Assembly: GCA_023411575.1 (NCBI GenBank)
Contig: JAEYOP010000020.1
Span: forward strand, 124,001 to 188,000
Reading direction: 5' to 3'
DNA length: 64,000 bases
From: Bacillota bacterium
GTDB lineage: Bacteria; Bacillota; Clostridia; Acetivibrionales; DTU013
In this document: positions 49,654-57,687 of the stretch, piece by piece
How the letters are laid out: every line of letters begins with the position of its first letter
Position numbering within the stretch: the stretch's first letter is position 1
Made by a program: the position numbers and the translations under genes
The notes under the pieces: generated by a model
Told to the model about the DNA's origin: nothing
The model's database searches: none
Seen by the model: only the letters and a program-made list of their open reading frames with translations

Positions 49654-49947
49654 ATGCCAGGTGGAAAGAGAGACAATCGGAGCAATAGCAGAGACTCCTA
49701 CGACAAGGGCGAAGGCAAGGGCGGCATGAGGATGAGAAGGGCCAAGAAAAAGGTCTGCGCATTCTGTGTCGACAAGGTCACTGACATAGATTACAAGGAA
49801 GTTGCAAAAATCAGGAAGTATGTTTCCGAAAGGGGCAAAATCCTTCCCCGGAGAATTTCCGGCAACTGCGCAAAGCATCAGCGCCAGCTGACAATGGCCA
49901 TCAAGAGGGCCAGGGTCGTCGCTTTGCTTCCCTACACCGCAGAGTAA
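49654..49947 (+). CDS. rpsR: 30S ribosomal protein S18
   Basis: This 97-residue protein has a basic N-terminal extension of about 25 residues ([20 protein letters not shown]) followed by the S18 core: [37 protein letters not shown] and the terminal [15 protein letters not shown]. Two Cys (CAFC) near residues 34-37 plus a later Cys suggest the zinc-binding form. GAAAGGAGGCG precedes the start. A terminator follows. Confidence 0.97.
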   Translation: MPGGKRDNRSNSRDSYDKGEGKGGMRMRRAKKKVCAFCVDKVTDIDYKEVAKIRKYVSERGKILPRRISGNCAKHQRQLTMAIKRARVVALLPYTAE

Positions 49948-49951
49948 TAAG

Positions 49952-49988
49952 AAGCCTCGGATTGGTAAAAATCCGGGGCTTTTATATT
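49952..49988 (+). terminator. Intrinsic terminator of rpsF-ssb-rpsR
   Basis: AAGCCTCGGAT (49952-49962) pairs with ATCCGGGGCTT (49971-49981, one G-U pair), followed by TTATATTT. Confidence 0.88.
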
Positions 49989-50405
49989 TCGTGGGGCCGC
50001 TTGCGGGCTTCGCCGGAAAAGAGAAGAAGTTTAGTTCCATGAACAATATGTTTTAGAATACTTAAAAACTGTATTCGTGTATAAAATCGCATATTTATAC
50101 CAAAAAAGAGTTTCTACATTCCGCCTTTTTCTGTTTGCTTTCGTAAAAGCCTAGTATTCCAGCATTTATTATCTATATCTGTCATTTGAAGAGCAAGATT
50201 TTATACAGCGAACAACAAATTTTTATACATTTCCTATTTACTATTAATTAAACCTATAATATAATGGTAAAAAATACGTTGTAATTCCTTTCCATACACG
50301 CCGTTTTGCTATGTCTGCTCGAACGGCGCAGATGCGATGATGCAAAAGCCAGCAACTGGTCGTACAGAACCATTCCGTTAATTCTTAAATTAGGGGGGGC
50401 TTTTT
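49989..50405 (+). promoter_or_regulatory. AT-rich opp upstream region with promoter and repeated TTTATAC
   Basis: A promoter TTTACT (50237-50242), 17-base spacer and TATAAT (50260-50265) lies 140 bases before oppA. TTTATAC occurs at 50094, 50200 and 50222, and its mirror GTATAAA at 50079 forms an inverted repeat with the first. In the leader, CGCCGTT (about 50299) pairs with AACGGCG (about 50321). No known riboswitch or T-box was recognised and no gene is seen. Confidence 0.45.
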
Positions 50406-52037
50406 GTGAACAGAACGTACCGATCCATTTTTGCCGTTTTACTCGTTGTGGTCATGCTGAGTATGTTGCCGACAGGATGCACAGGAAATTCTCCGGCGGC
50501 TTCCGGCTCCGGCACGCTTACCTTTCCGTTGTATCAGGAACTGGACACGTTGGATCCGCAGGCCCAGAACTCAATGCCTGGGGCGAATATCGGGATTCTT
50601 TGCTACGAAGGTCTGACGAGAGTCGTCGAAGGCAAGGTGCAGCCGGGCGTTGCAGAAACCTGGGAAATTTCGTCGGACGGGAAAACCTATACCTTCCATT
50701 TGAGAGAGTCCAAGTGGAGCGACGGTACACCGGTAACCGCCCAGGATTTTGAATATGCCGTCAAGCGTCTCGTCGATCCCGCAAACGGATTTGCCTATTC
50801 CTGGGCCGCAGGAGCAATTGCGGGAGCCGCCGATTTTAATTCGGGCAAAATTACGGATCCTGGCCAGATCGGCATCAAGGCGCTGGATGAAAAAACGTTG
50901 GAAATTAAATTGCTATATCCGGCCAAGTATTTCCTTTCTTACCTGCAATTAAGCTGCTTCATGCCGGCGCCGAAGGCAATGGCCGACAAGCAGGGCAAAA
51001 AATACGGTTCGGAAGCGGATACGGTGCTTTACAACGGACCTTTCATCGTGAAGGAATGGCAGCACGAGCAATCCATAACACTTGAAAAGAATCCGGGCTA
51101 CTGGGACAAGGACAAGATCAAGCTCGCTTCGATAAAGGCTATTCGTGTCAATGAGTTCAATACGGCGTTGAATATGTTTGAAAACGGAGAACTGGATCTC
51201 TGCGAAGTCCCGTCCAATATGGTGGAGCAATACAAATCGAACCCGAATTTCAAGCTTTATATGAGCGGTGCCGATGACTGGATCAAATTTAATTTAACGC
51301 TTCAGGACAAACCCTGGCTGCAGAATGTGGATTTCAGAAAGGCCATCAACTTTGCAATCGACAGGGAAGAAATCATGAATCTTGCCACAATGGGAGTCTA
51401 TAAGCCGGCGACAAGGTTCGTGCTCCCGATCATGGCGGGCGTCAAAGGATATTACTGCGATGAATATCCGATCGATATATATCCGTCCAAGGCAGATCCG
51501 TCCAAGGCCAAGGAATATCTTGACAAAGCAATGCAGGCATTGAAAATTACCGATCCGAAGCAGATCTCCGTTGAGTTCCTCATTAGTGAAAAGGAAGAGA
51601 ACCGGATATTCGCCGAGGCAATGCAGGACCAGGTTACCAGGAACCTTGGCATCGATTTCACGATTAAAATGCTGCCGCGCAAGCAGCAGCTGGATATGGA
51701 CATGAAGGGGCAGTTCGATCTGGTTTATTCAGGATGGGCGCCCGATTACGACGATCCGCTGACCTATCTTGAATACTATGAATCCGGGAATCCGAGCAAC
51801 TCAGGGAAATACAACAATCCGGAATATGACAGGCTGGTCGAAGCGGGACGGTTTGAAACGGATCCGGCTAAACGATGCCAGTATTATGCGGATGCAGAAA
51901 AGCTGCTGCTGGAGGACGCCGCCATCGCACCTCTCAATTTCAGGCAGAAACCATGGGTGTGCAAAGATACGGTAAAGAATATCACAAGATATTTTATCGG
52001 CTCCGACCTGGATCTGACGTACGCTACGGTTGAATAG
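50406..52037 (+). CDS. oppA: Oligopeptide ABC transporter substrate-binding lipoprotein, OppA type
   Basis: This 543-residue family 5 solute-binding protein has a signal peptide ending in a lipobox (MLPTGC, Cys near residue 25). Family markers are EPQ-like ELDTLDPQAQNSMPGANIG near 45-63, YEGLTRVVEGKVQPGVAETW near 66-85, WSDGTPVTAQDFEYAVKRLV near 107-126, and YSGWAPDYDDPLTYLEYY near 440. The start is GTG 50406 after a G-rich site. It supplies peptides to the OppBCDF importer encoded next. A nickel or other family 5 ligand cannot be ruled out. Confidence 0.93.
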   Translation: MNRTYRSIFAVLLVVVMLSMLPTGCTGNSPAASGSGTLTFPLYQELDTLDPQAQNSMPGANIGILCYEGLTRVVEGKVQPGVAETWEISSDGKTYTFHLRESKWSDGTPVTAQDFEYAVKRLVDPANGFAYSWAAGAIAGAADFNSGKITDPGQIGIKALDEKTLEIKLLYPAKYFLSYLQLSCFMPAPKAMADKQGKKYGSEADTVLYNGPFIVKEWQHEQSITLEKNPGYWDKDKIKLASIKAIRVNEFNTALNMFENGELDLCEVPSNMVEQYKSNPNFKLYMSGADDWIKFNLTLQDKPWLQNVDFRKAINFAIDREEIMNLATMGVYKPATRFVLPIMAGVKGYYCDEYPIDIYPSKADPSKAKEYLDKAMQALKITDPKQISVEFLISEKEENRIFAEAMQDQVTRNLGIDFTIKMLPRKQQLDMDMKGQFDLVYSGWAPDYDDPLTYLEYYESGNPSNSGKYNNPEYDRLVEAGRFETDPAKRCQYYADAEKLLLEDAAIAPLNFRQKPWVCKDTVKNITRYFIGSDLDLTYATVE

Positions 52038-52059
52038 CAGGTGATAATTTCTACGCACT

Positions 52060-52095
52060 ATACAAAGGTATATGCCTAGGCATATACCTTTGTAT
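52060..52095 (+). promoter_or_regulatory. Perfect 36-base palindrome between oppA and oppB
   Basis: The 36 bases equal their own reverse complement, centred on CCTAGG. As RNA this is a stem-loop placed 22 bases after the oppA stop, with TTGTA but no T-run behind. It mirrors the hairpins after the other two binding-protein genes. Confidence 0.85.
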
Positions 52096-52113
52096 TTGTA
52101 AAAAGGGGGCTTC

Positions 52114-53031
52114 ATGTTAAAGTACTTTTTTAACAGAATGATCATTTCCATTGCAACCATTTTGATCCTGGTGACCGTTGTTTTCATTCTCGTGCGCATT
52201 ATTCCCGGAGATCCTTTCCAGGATGAGAAAATGACACCGGAAATCAAAGCGAACATGATGGCTTATTACGGATTCGACAAACCGATTTATATCCAGTATG
52301 GAAAGTATATATCCAACTTACTGAAAGGGGATCTGGGGGTCTCCCTGAAAACCAACAGGCCCATAGTGAAGATCATCCGGGACACTTTTCCCTATTCTGC
52401 GGATCTTGGCATCCGGGCGCTGGTTTTTGCTTTGGCGGCCGGTCTGCTGCTGGGAATCAATTCGTCTCTTCATGCCGGGAAGGCGTGGGATTATATTTGT
52501 ATCATAATCGCAGTCATTGGTGTTTCCATCCCGGATTTTATAACCGGCTCACTCGTTCAATATGCATTTGCCGTGAAGCTCAAGCTGTTTCCCGTGGCAC
52601 TGTGGAAGGGCTTCAAGTACACGATCCTGCCGACTCTGACCCTGGGTTTGTATCCCCTGTCCCTTATCGCGAGAAATATGAGAACGAGCATGATGGAGGT
52701 CATCCATCAGGATTACATAATGACGGCCGAAGCAAAAGGACTTTCTCCTTTTCAAATCGTATGGAACCATCAGATCCGCAATGCCATTATCCCCGTCGTT
52801 ACGCTTCTCGGTCCCCTGACCGCATCCATCCTGACCGGAACCTTTGTGGTGGAAATGATTTTTGCGGTTCCCGGAATGGGAAGATACTATGTAACCGGAC
52901 TAACGGAACTGGATTATTCCATGATCCTCGGGATGACGGTTTTCTACGGTTGTTTCCTTGTCTTGGCGAATTTTGTCGTGGATATGCTTTACGGCCTGAT
53001 TGATCCGAGAATTCGAATATTGGGAAAATAA
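52114..53031 (+). CDS. oppB: Oligopeptide ABC transporter permease, OppB type
   Basis: This 305-residue protein has six predicted membrane spans, with the N-terminal pattern VFILVRIIPGDPF near 29-41 typical of OppB/DppB, and the EAA loop RNMRTSMMEVIHQDYIMTAEAKG near 189-211. AAGGGGG lies before ATG 52114. It pairs with OppC, whose gene starts 15 bases after its stop. Confidence 0.94.
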   Translation: MLKYFFNRMIISIATILILVTVVFILVRIIPGDPFQDEKMTPEIKANMMAYYGFDKPIYIQYGKYISNLLKGDLGVSLKTNRPIVKIIRDTFPYSADLGIRALVFALAAGLLLGINSSLHAGKAWDYICIIIAVIGVSIPDFITGSLVQYAFAVKLKLFPVALWKGFKYTILPTLTLGLYPLSLIARNMRTSMMEVIHQDYIMTAEAKGLSPFQIVWNHQIRNAIIPVVTLLGPLTASILTGTFVVEMIFAVPGMGRYYVTGLTELDYSMILGMTVFYGCFLVLANFVVDMLYGLIDPRIRILGK

Positions 53032-53046
53032 AGGAGTATTTGATCT

Positions 53047-53997
53047 ATGACGGAAAATCTGACGATACCGGAAAAAGAACTTGCTAGGGAATTGTTTGAG
53101 CGGACGGGCAAAGACCTGGAGGGAATGAATGCCATTTCGAGGCCAAGCCTTACCTATTGGCAGGATGCCTGGATCCGGCTTAAAAAGAACAAGGTCGCAA
53201 TGGTTTGCCTTGGAATCCTGTCGCTTTATATAATCCTGGCCATTGTCGGGCCTTATATGGTTCCGTACGATTTTAAGACCAACGATGCGAAGGCGGTGAA
53301 CAGGATTCCCGATCTGAAGCACTGGTTCGGAACCGATATGCTCGGCCGGGATTTGTGGAGCAGAGTCTGGACCGGAGCCAGGATATCCCTTTCGATAGGC
53401 ATCGCCGCCACGCTGATCAATGTCTGCATCGGCGCTGTAATCGGCGGTATCTCCGGTTATACGGGCGGCAGGACGGATATGGTCATCATGAGGATCATCG
53501 ACGTCATGTACGGCATACCCCAGCTGATTTTTGCGATCCTGTGCATGGTGGTCCTCGGAGCGGGAATTACCAGTCTGATCGTCGCGATGATCATCACCGG
53601 CTGGCTGAGCACTGCCCGTCTCATCAGGGGGCAGGTCCTCCAATTGAAGAACCAGGAATTTGTTCTGGCGGCAAAAAAGCTGGGCGCGAGCAATTACAGA
53701 ATCATATCGAGGCACCTGGCGCCCAATTTTATTGGCTTGATCATCACCAACCTTACCATGCAGATCCCCTATAACATCTTCATGGAGGCGTTTCTTACCT
53801 ATATCGGGATCGGCATAAAGCCTCCGATCGCCAGTTGGGGAGTGCTTGTAAAAATGGGAGCGCAGAATTTCAGAACTTTTCCGCATGAACTGCTGATCCC
53901 CGGATTTTTCATCTGCACAACGATGCTTTCCCTGAACCTTCTGGGCGAAGGACTCAGAGACGCGTTGGACCCCAGACTCCGGGGCACGTCAAGATAA
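53047..53997 (+). CDS. oppC: Oligopeptide ABC transporter permease, OppC type
   Basis: This 316-residue protein has a cytosolic head of about 55 residues, six predicted membrane spans, WFGTDMLGRDLWSRVWTGAR near 97-116 (OppC hallmark) and the EAA loop LKNQEFVLAAKKLGASNYRI near 200-219. AAAGGAG precedes ATG 53047. It forms the channel with OppB. Confidence 0.95.
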   Translation: MTENLTIPEKELARELFERTGKDLEGMNAISRPSLTYWQDAWIRLKKNKVAMVCLGILSLYIILAIVGPYMVPYDFKTNDAKAVNRIPDLKHWFGTDMLGRDLWSRVWTGARISLSIGIAATLINVCIGAVIGGISGYTGGRTDMVIMRIIDVMYGIPQLIFAILCMVVLGAGITSLIVAMIITGWLSTARLIRGQVLQLKNQEFVLAAKKLGASNYRIISRHLAPNFIGLIITNLTMQIPYNIFMEAFLTYIGIGIKPPIASWGVLVKMGAQNFRTFPHELLIPGFFICTTMLSLNLLGEGLRDALDPRLRGTSR

Positions 53998-54030
53998 ATG
54001 AATGTCTAACGAACGGGAAGGTGGTATAGG

Positions 54031-55044
54031 GTGGGAAAGGTACTTGAAGTAAAGAACCTGGAGGTTGTGTTTAAAACCTATGGAGGCAGTATCAATGCGG
54101 TCAGGGATGTTTCCTTCAGCCTGGACGAAGGCGAATGCCTGGCGATCGTCGGGGAATCGGGCAGCGGTAAAAGCGTAACGGCAAAATCGATCCTGCGGCT
54201 GATCCCCTCCCCGCCCGGGCAGATCAAAAAAGGCGAAATCCTTTTTTGCAATGCGGATATCATGGCAAAAAGCAAAAAGCAAATGAGGATGATCCGGGGA
54301 GGCGACATGGGAATGATTTTCCAGGATCCGATGACTTCCCTGAATCCGACGATGAGAGTGGGAAGACAGATTGCGGAGAACATCCGGAGGCATGACCGGA
54401 TCGGCGGATCCGAAGCGATGAAAAAAGCGGTCGAGGCTCTTCGGCTGGTTGAAATTCCAAACCCCGAGCGCAGGATACATCAGTTTCCGCATGAACTCAG
54501 CGGCGGGATGAGGCAAAGGGTGATGGTGGCCATGTCGATCGTCTGCAGGCCGAAACTGCTCGTCGCCGACGAACCGACTACGGCGCTGGATGTAACCATA
54601 CAGGCGCAAATACTGGACCTGATCAAGGATCTGCAGAAGAAGCTGAATACTGCGGTCATCCTGATAACCCACGATATGGGCGTCGTAGCGAATATGGCGA
54701 AAAGAGTGCTGGTTATGTATGCCGGAAAGATCGTCGAAAGCGGGACGACGGCGGATATCTTTTACAGCCCCAGACATCCCTATACCATTGGACTGTTGAA
54801 ATCGATGCCGAGATTGGATCATGCCAGCAAGGACAGGCTGCTTTCCATAGAAGGAACGCCGCCGGATCTTTTTTCTCCGCCCAAGGGCTGCGCTTTTGCC
54901 GCAAGATGCGAGTACTGCATGAAGATTTGTAAATTGAAGCAGCCGGAAGCATTTCAGGTATCGGAAGACCATACTTCTTCCTGCTGGCTTCTTCATGAAA
55001 AAGCAAAGGAAAAAATGTGGGATTGGACGGTGCCGGTATGTTGA
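54031..55044 (+). CDS. oppD: Oligopeptide ABC transporter ATP-binding protein, OppD type
   Basis: This 337-residue ATPase has Walker A GESGSGKSVTAK near 37-48, the signature HELSGGMRQRVMVAM near 150-164, and Walker B LLVADEPTTALDVT near 172-185. A C-terminal oligopeptide-type extension carries a Cys-rich stretch (GCAFAARCEYCMKICK). The start is GTG 54031 behind GGAAGGTGG. Its stop overlaps the start of oppF. Confidence 0.95.
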   Translation: MGKVLEVKNLEVVFKTYGGSINAVRDVSFSLDEGECLAIVGESGSGKSVTAKSILRLIPSPPGQIKKGEILFCNADIMAKSKKQMRMIRGGDMGMIFQDPMTSLNPTMRVGRQIAENIRRHDRIGGSEAMKKAVEALRLVEIPNPERRIHQFPHELSGGMRQRVMVAMSIVCRPKLLVADEPTTALDVTIQAQILDLIKDLQKKLNTAVILITHDMGVVANMAKRVLVMYAGKIVESGTTADIFYSPRHPYTIGLLKSMPRLDHASKDRLLSIEGTPPDLFSPPKGCAFAARCEYCMKICKLKQPEAFQVSEDHTSSCWLLHEKAKEKMWDWTVPVC

Positions 55045-56000
55045 ATGACGATTTGAAGCTGCTTCAGGTGAGAAATCTGAAAAAGTATTTTCATATTGGA
55101 ACAGGCCTTGTGCTCAAAGCGGTAGACGATATCAGCTTTGACATCCGCAGTGGCGAAACCCTGGGACTGGTCGGAGAAAGCGGCTGCGGAAAGTCGACTA
55201 CCGGACGGACGGTGATCGGCATGTACCCTGCTACGGAGGGAAAGGTGCTTTTTGGCGGTCGGGACATCAGCCGCCTCGACAAAGCACAAACGAAAAATTT
55301 CTGCAAAAAGGCCCAAATGATCTTCCAGGATCCCTATGCCTCCCTGAACCCTCGTATGACGGTTGCGGATATTGTCGGGGAAGGCCTGGACATCCATAAA
55401 ATGCACCAGGGCGCGGAGCGGAGCGAAAAAATATACGAACTGCTCAATACGGTAGGGCTGAACAAGGAGCATGCGAGCCGGTTCCCTCATGAGTTTTCCG
55501 GAGGACAGAGACAGAGGATAGGGATTGCCAGAGCTTTGGCGATCGAACCGGAATTCATCGTGTGCGACGAACCGATTTCCGCGCTCGATGTTTCGATACA
55601 GGCGCAAATAGTAAATCTGCTTCTCGAATTGCAAAGGAGCCTTAACCTGACCTATTTGTTCATCGCGCATGATTTAAGCATGGTCAAGCATATATCCGAC
55701 AGAGTCGCGGTAATGTATCTTGGCGTTATTATGGAATTGGCCGCAAGCAGCAAGCTGTATTCCGACGCCAGGCATCCGTATACGCAGTCTTTGTTGTCGG
55801 CGATTCCGATACCGGATCCCGGGATTGAGGAGAAAAGAGCGAGAATTGTTCTGAAAGGGGATGTCCCGAGTCCGATCAATCCGCCTGCCGGCTGCAGGTT
55901 CCAAAAGAGGTGCAGGTTTGCAAAGCCGGTGTGCGGGCAGATCCAGCCGGAATTAAAGGAAGTGGAAAAGGATCATTTTCTGGCCTGCCACCTGTATTAA
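55038..56000 (+). CDS. oppF: Oligopeptide ABC transporter ATP-binding protein, OppF type
   Basis: This second ATPase of the importer has 320 residues, with Walker A GESGCGKSTTGR near 48-59, the signature HEFSGGQRQRIGIAR and Walker B FIVCDEPISALDVS. The C-terminal oligopeptide extension contains GCRFQKRCRFAKPVCGQ. The frame is open from 55017, but ATG 55038 overlapping the oppD stop by 7 bases gives the usual N-terminus and suggests coupled translation. Behind it stands a hairpin with a T-rich run only on the opposite strand. Confidence 0.94.
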   Translation: MLNDDLKLLQVRNLKKYFHIGTGLVLKAVDDISFDIRSGETLGLVGESGCGKSTTGRTVIGMYPATEGKVLFGGRDISRLDKAQTKNFCKKAQMIFQDPYASLNPRMTVADIVGEGLDIHKMHQGAERSEKIYELLNTVGLNKEHASRFPHEFSGGQRQRIGIARALAIEPEFIVCDEPISALDVSIQAQIVNLLLELQRSLNLTYLFIAHDLSMVKHISDRVAVMYLGVIMELAASSKLYSDARHPYTQSLLSAIPIPDPGIEEKRARIVLKGDVPSPINPPAGCRFQKRCRFAKPVCGQIQPELKEVEKDHFLACHLY

Positions 56001-56043
56001 AACAGTAAAACGACCGGATGTCTAACTTATTAATCCGGTCGTT
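56001..56043 (-). terminator. Terminator hairpin acting on the minus strand
   Basis: AACGACCGGAT (56009-56019) pairs with ATCCGGTCGTT (56033-56043). On the minus strand the stem runs into GTTTTACTGTTTT; on the plus strand only ACCCTG follows. It may also weakly end the opp transcript. Confidence 0.7.
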
Positions 56044-56181
56044 ACCCTGCTCCCCCTGGAGCAGTCATGGGTTTGGTTCGGTTCAATCCACTTTCCTCGT
56101 GCTTTCCTTACCTTGGGGGACTTTTACTTTTCCTTTGGACTCATTCCCTTCCTGGTAATTATTTTATCAACCTCGGGTTGT
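56001..56181 (-). ncRNA. Probable minus-strand small RNA of about 180 nt, family unknown
   Basis: The 389-base gap 56001-56389 holds no gene. On the minus strand a TATAAT (56187-56182) leads into about 140 purine-rich bases and then the terminator hairpin at 56043-56009 with a T-rich tail. Inside, CTGCTCC and GGAGCAG form a short hairpin (56048-56065 region), TTACC (56153 region) can pair with GGTAA (56042 region), and several AGGAA/GGA motifs are spread along unpaired parts. I do not recognise a known family (no T-box, SRP, 6S or tmRNA signature). The -35 is poor, so the start is tentative. Confidence 0.45.
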
Positions 56182-56291
56182 ATTATATAGTTACCACGTC
56201 TATAAGGATCTAAACAAAAGTTATTGAAAAAAATCATTAATTTTTAAAAAAATTTTCACCTAGGGGCGGCCCGCTCTTTCCCACGTTGTTA

Positions 56292-56320
56292 TTGGAAAAA
56301 ACTCTTTTTAGTGTTATGAT
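56292..56320 (+). promoter_or_regulatory. sigmaA promoter of pheA
   Basis: TTGGAA (56292-56297), a 17-base spacer and TATGAT (56315-56320) with an extended TGT before the -10. The start codon follows 69 bases later; no leader-peptide attenuator was recognised in between. Confidence 0.65.
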
Positions 56321-56389
56321 GTATATGCGGACGCAGGCTTTGGAGTAAGGCAGGGCCTGCGGTTCAATCTGACCGGAACGAGGTTTTGA

Positions 56390-57223
56390 ATGCTTAAGAT
56401 CGGTTATCTGGGTCCCGCGGGGACCTTTTCCCATGAAGCCCTAAAAAAATATGTCGGAAATGCTCCCTGCACCGCGGTGGATTTTCCATCCATCCCGGAA
56501 ATCCTGCTGGCGGTCCAGGAAGGGACCATCGACGAGGCCATCGTCCCAATCGAAAATTCCATCGAGGGAGCGATCAACGCCACCCTGGATATGATGGCGC
56601 TGGAGGTTGACCTTTTGATAAAAGCGGAGCTTGTCCTGGCCATCCGGGAGCATCTGCTCGTCAAAAAGGGAACAGAGTTCTCCGCCATAAAATATGTATT
56701 GTCGCATCTGCAGCCCATCGGCCAGTGCAGGAAGTTCCTGACCGGCCCGCTGTCCCATGCCGAAGTCCGCGCCATATACAGCACGGCCGCTGCGGCCATC
56801 GAGGTCGCCAAGGGCGGCGGCGACTGCGCAGCCATCGGCACGATTACGGCGGCGGAGGCCTATGGTCTGGAAATCGCGAGAACCGACATCCAGGATAACG
56901 ACAACAACCATACCCGGTTCATCATCGTCGGAAAGAAGGATGCGGAGAGAACGGGAAACGACAGGACGTCCATTGCATTTTCGACAGAGGACGAGCCCGG
57001 CAGCCTTTACAGGGTCCTGGATATTTTCAACCTCTGGGGCATCAATCTCAGCAGGATCGAATCCAGGCCGGCGAAAAACAGGCTGGGACGATACATATTC
57101 CTTGTGGATCTCATCGGACACAGGGAGGACCCGGATTTGAGCGACGCGCTGACGATGGTGAAAAGAAAATCCTCCTTTTATAAGTTTTTGGGCTCCTATC
57201 CCATTTCCGGCGAGTCTTATTGA
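56390..57223 (+). CDS. pheA: Prephenate dehydratase
   Basis: The enzyme turns prephenate into phenylpyruvate in phenylalanine synthesis. It has 277 residues. The catalytic domain (1-185) shows IGYLGPAGTFSHEAL near 3-17, VPIENSIEGAINATLD near 59-74 and the NNHTRFIIVG motif near 177-186 with the essential Thr-Arg-Phe. A C-terminal ACT domain (200-277) has GSLYRVLDIFNLWGINLSRI, then ESRPAKNRLGRYIFLVDL, the site for feedback by phenylalanine. No chorismate mutase domain is fused, as is usual in Clostridia. It appears monocistronic. Confidence 0.96.
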   Translation: MLKIGYLGPAGTFSHEALKKYVGNAPCTAVDFPSIPEILLAVQEGTIDEAIVPIENSIEGAINATLDMMALEVDLLIKAELVLAIREHLLVKKGTEFSAIKYVLSHLQPIGQCRKFLTGPLSHAEVRAIYSTAAAAIEVAKGGGDCAAIGTITAAEAYGLEIARTDIQDNDNNHTRFIIVGKKDAERTGNDRTSIAFSTEDEPGSLYRVLDIFNLWGINLSRIESRPAKNRLGRYIFLVDLIGHREDPDLSDALTMVKRKSSFYKFLGSYPISGESY

Positions 57224-57266
57224 GGAGTTCCCCGGCTTGGGAAATGCAAACGACCTGCCCACAATA

Positions 57267-57298
57267 TGGTATAATATGTAAGGGGACGCTGTCCCCTT
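57267..57298 (+). promoter_or_regulatory. Extended -10 promoter followed by an initiation-region hairpin
   Basis: TGG then TATAAT (57270-57275) forms an extended -10. AAGGGGAC (57280) and GTCCCCTT (57291) make a perfect 8-bp hairpin with a 3-base loop right at the expected transcript start of the MazG-like/gdpP operon. The hairpin could stabilise the 5' end or be a GGGGA-type repeat. Confidence 0.55.
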
Positions 57299-57326
57299 CC
57301 GACGCTGAAACAAAGGGGTGGGGAAG

Positions 57327-57665
57327 TTGGCACTGCCGGAACGGGAAGTTGATATAACCAGGAACATCAAGCTGATTGAATGGCTGAAAAGCGAACTCCT
57401 GACGGATCTGGCAAATCTGTTCAGGGTTCTGGCAAAAGGGGTCCGGGAGGAGATGCACGAGGCGGTTTCCGAGATCCTTTCGAACATCATCCTGATCAGC
57501 TATCTTTTAGGAAAGCGTCTTGGCATCAGCTACAACGCAATCGAGCTGAAAATACAGGGGAAGGTCAAGCTGGGGCTGGTTGAAAACCATGATGTCGAAC
57601 GATACTATGGCGACCTGTCGGAGCTTTCGAGGCATCTGGGCAGTTACAGAAGAAAGGAGAAATGA
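57327..57665 (+). CDS. MazG-like family protein
   Basis: This 112-residue all-helical protein reads ALPEREVDITRNIKLIEWLKSELLTDL, with the short MazG-like pattern EEMHEAVSEILSNIILISYLLGKRLG, and is seen as a stand-alone gene in many Clostridia. MazG proteins hydrolyse nucleoside triphosphates, but the canonical EExxE metal sites are only partly visible (EEMHEAVSE). GGGGTGGGG supports TTG 57327; GTG 57318 is the alternative. It overlaps the long open frame of gdpP and is probably its co-transcribed neighbour. Confidence 0.7.
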   Translation: MALPEREVDITRNIKLIEWLKSELLTDLANLFRVLAKGVREEMHEAVSEILSNIILISYLLGKRLGISYNAIELKIQGKVKLGLVENHDVERYYGDLSELSRHLGSYRRKEK

Positions 57666-57687
57666 AGGGGCGGCGCCCTTCGGAGCT

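Noticed and set aside
56001..56389. A T-box or other riboswitch before pheA
   Set aside because: No T-box sequence, specifier loop or antiterminator bulge is visible, and the terminator faces the minus strand.
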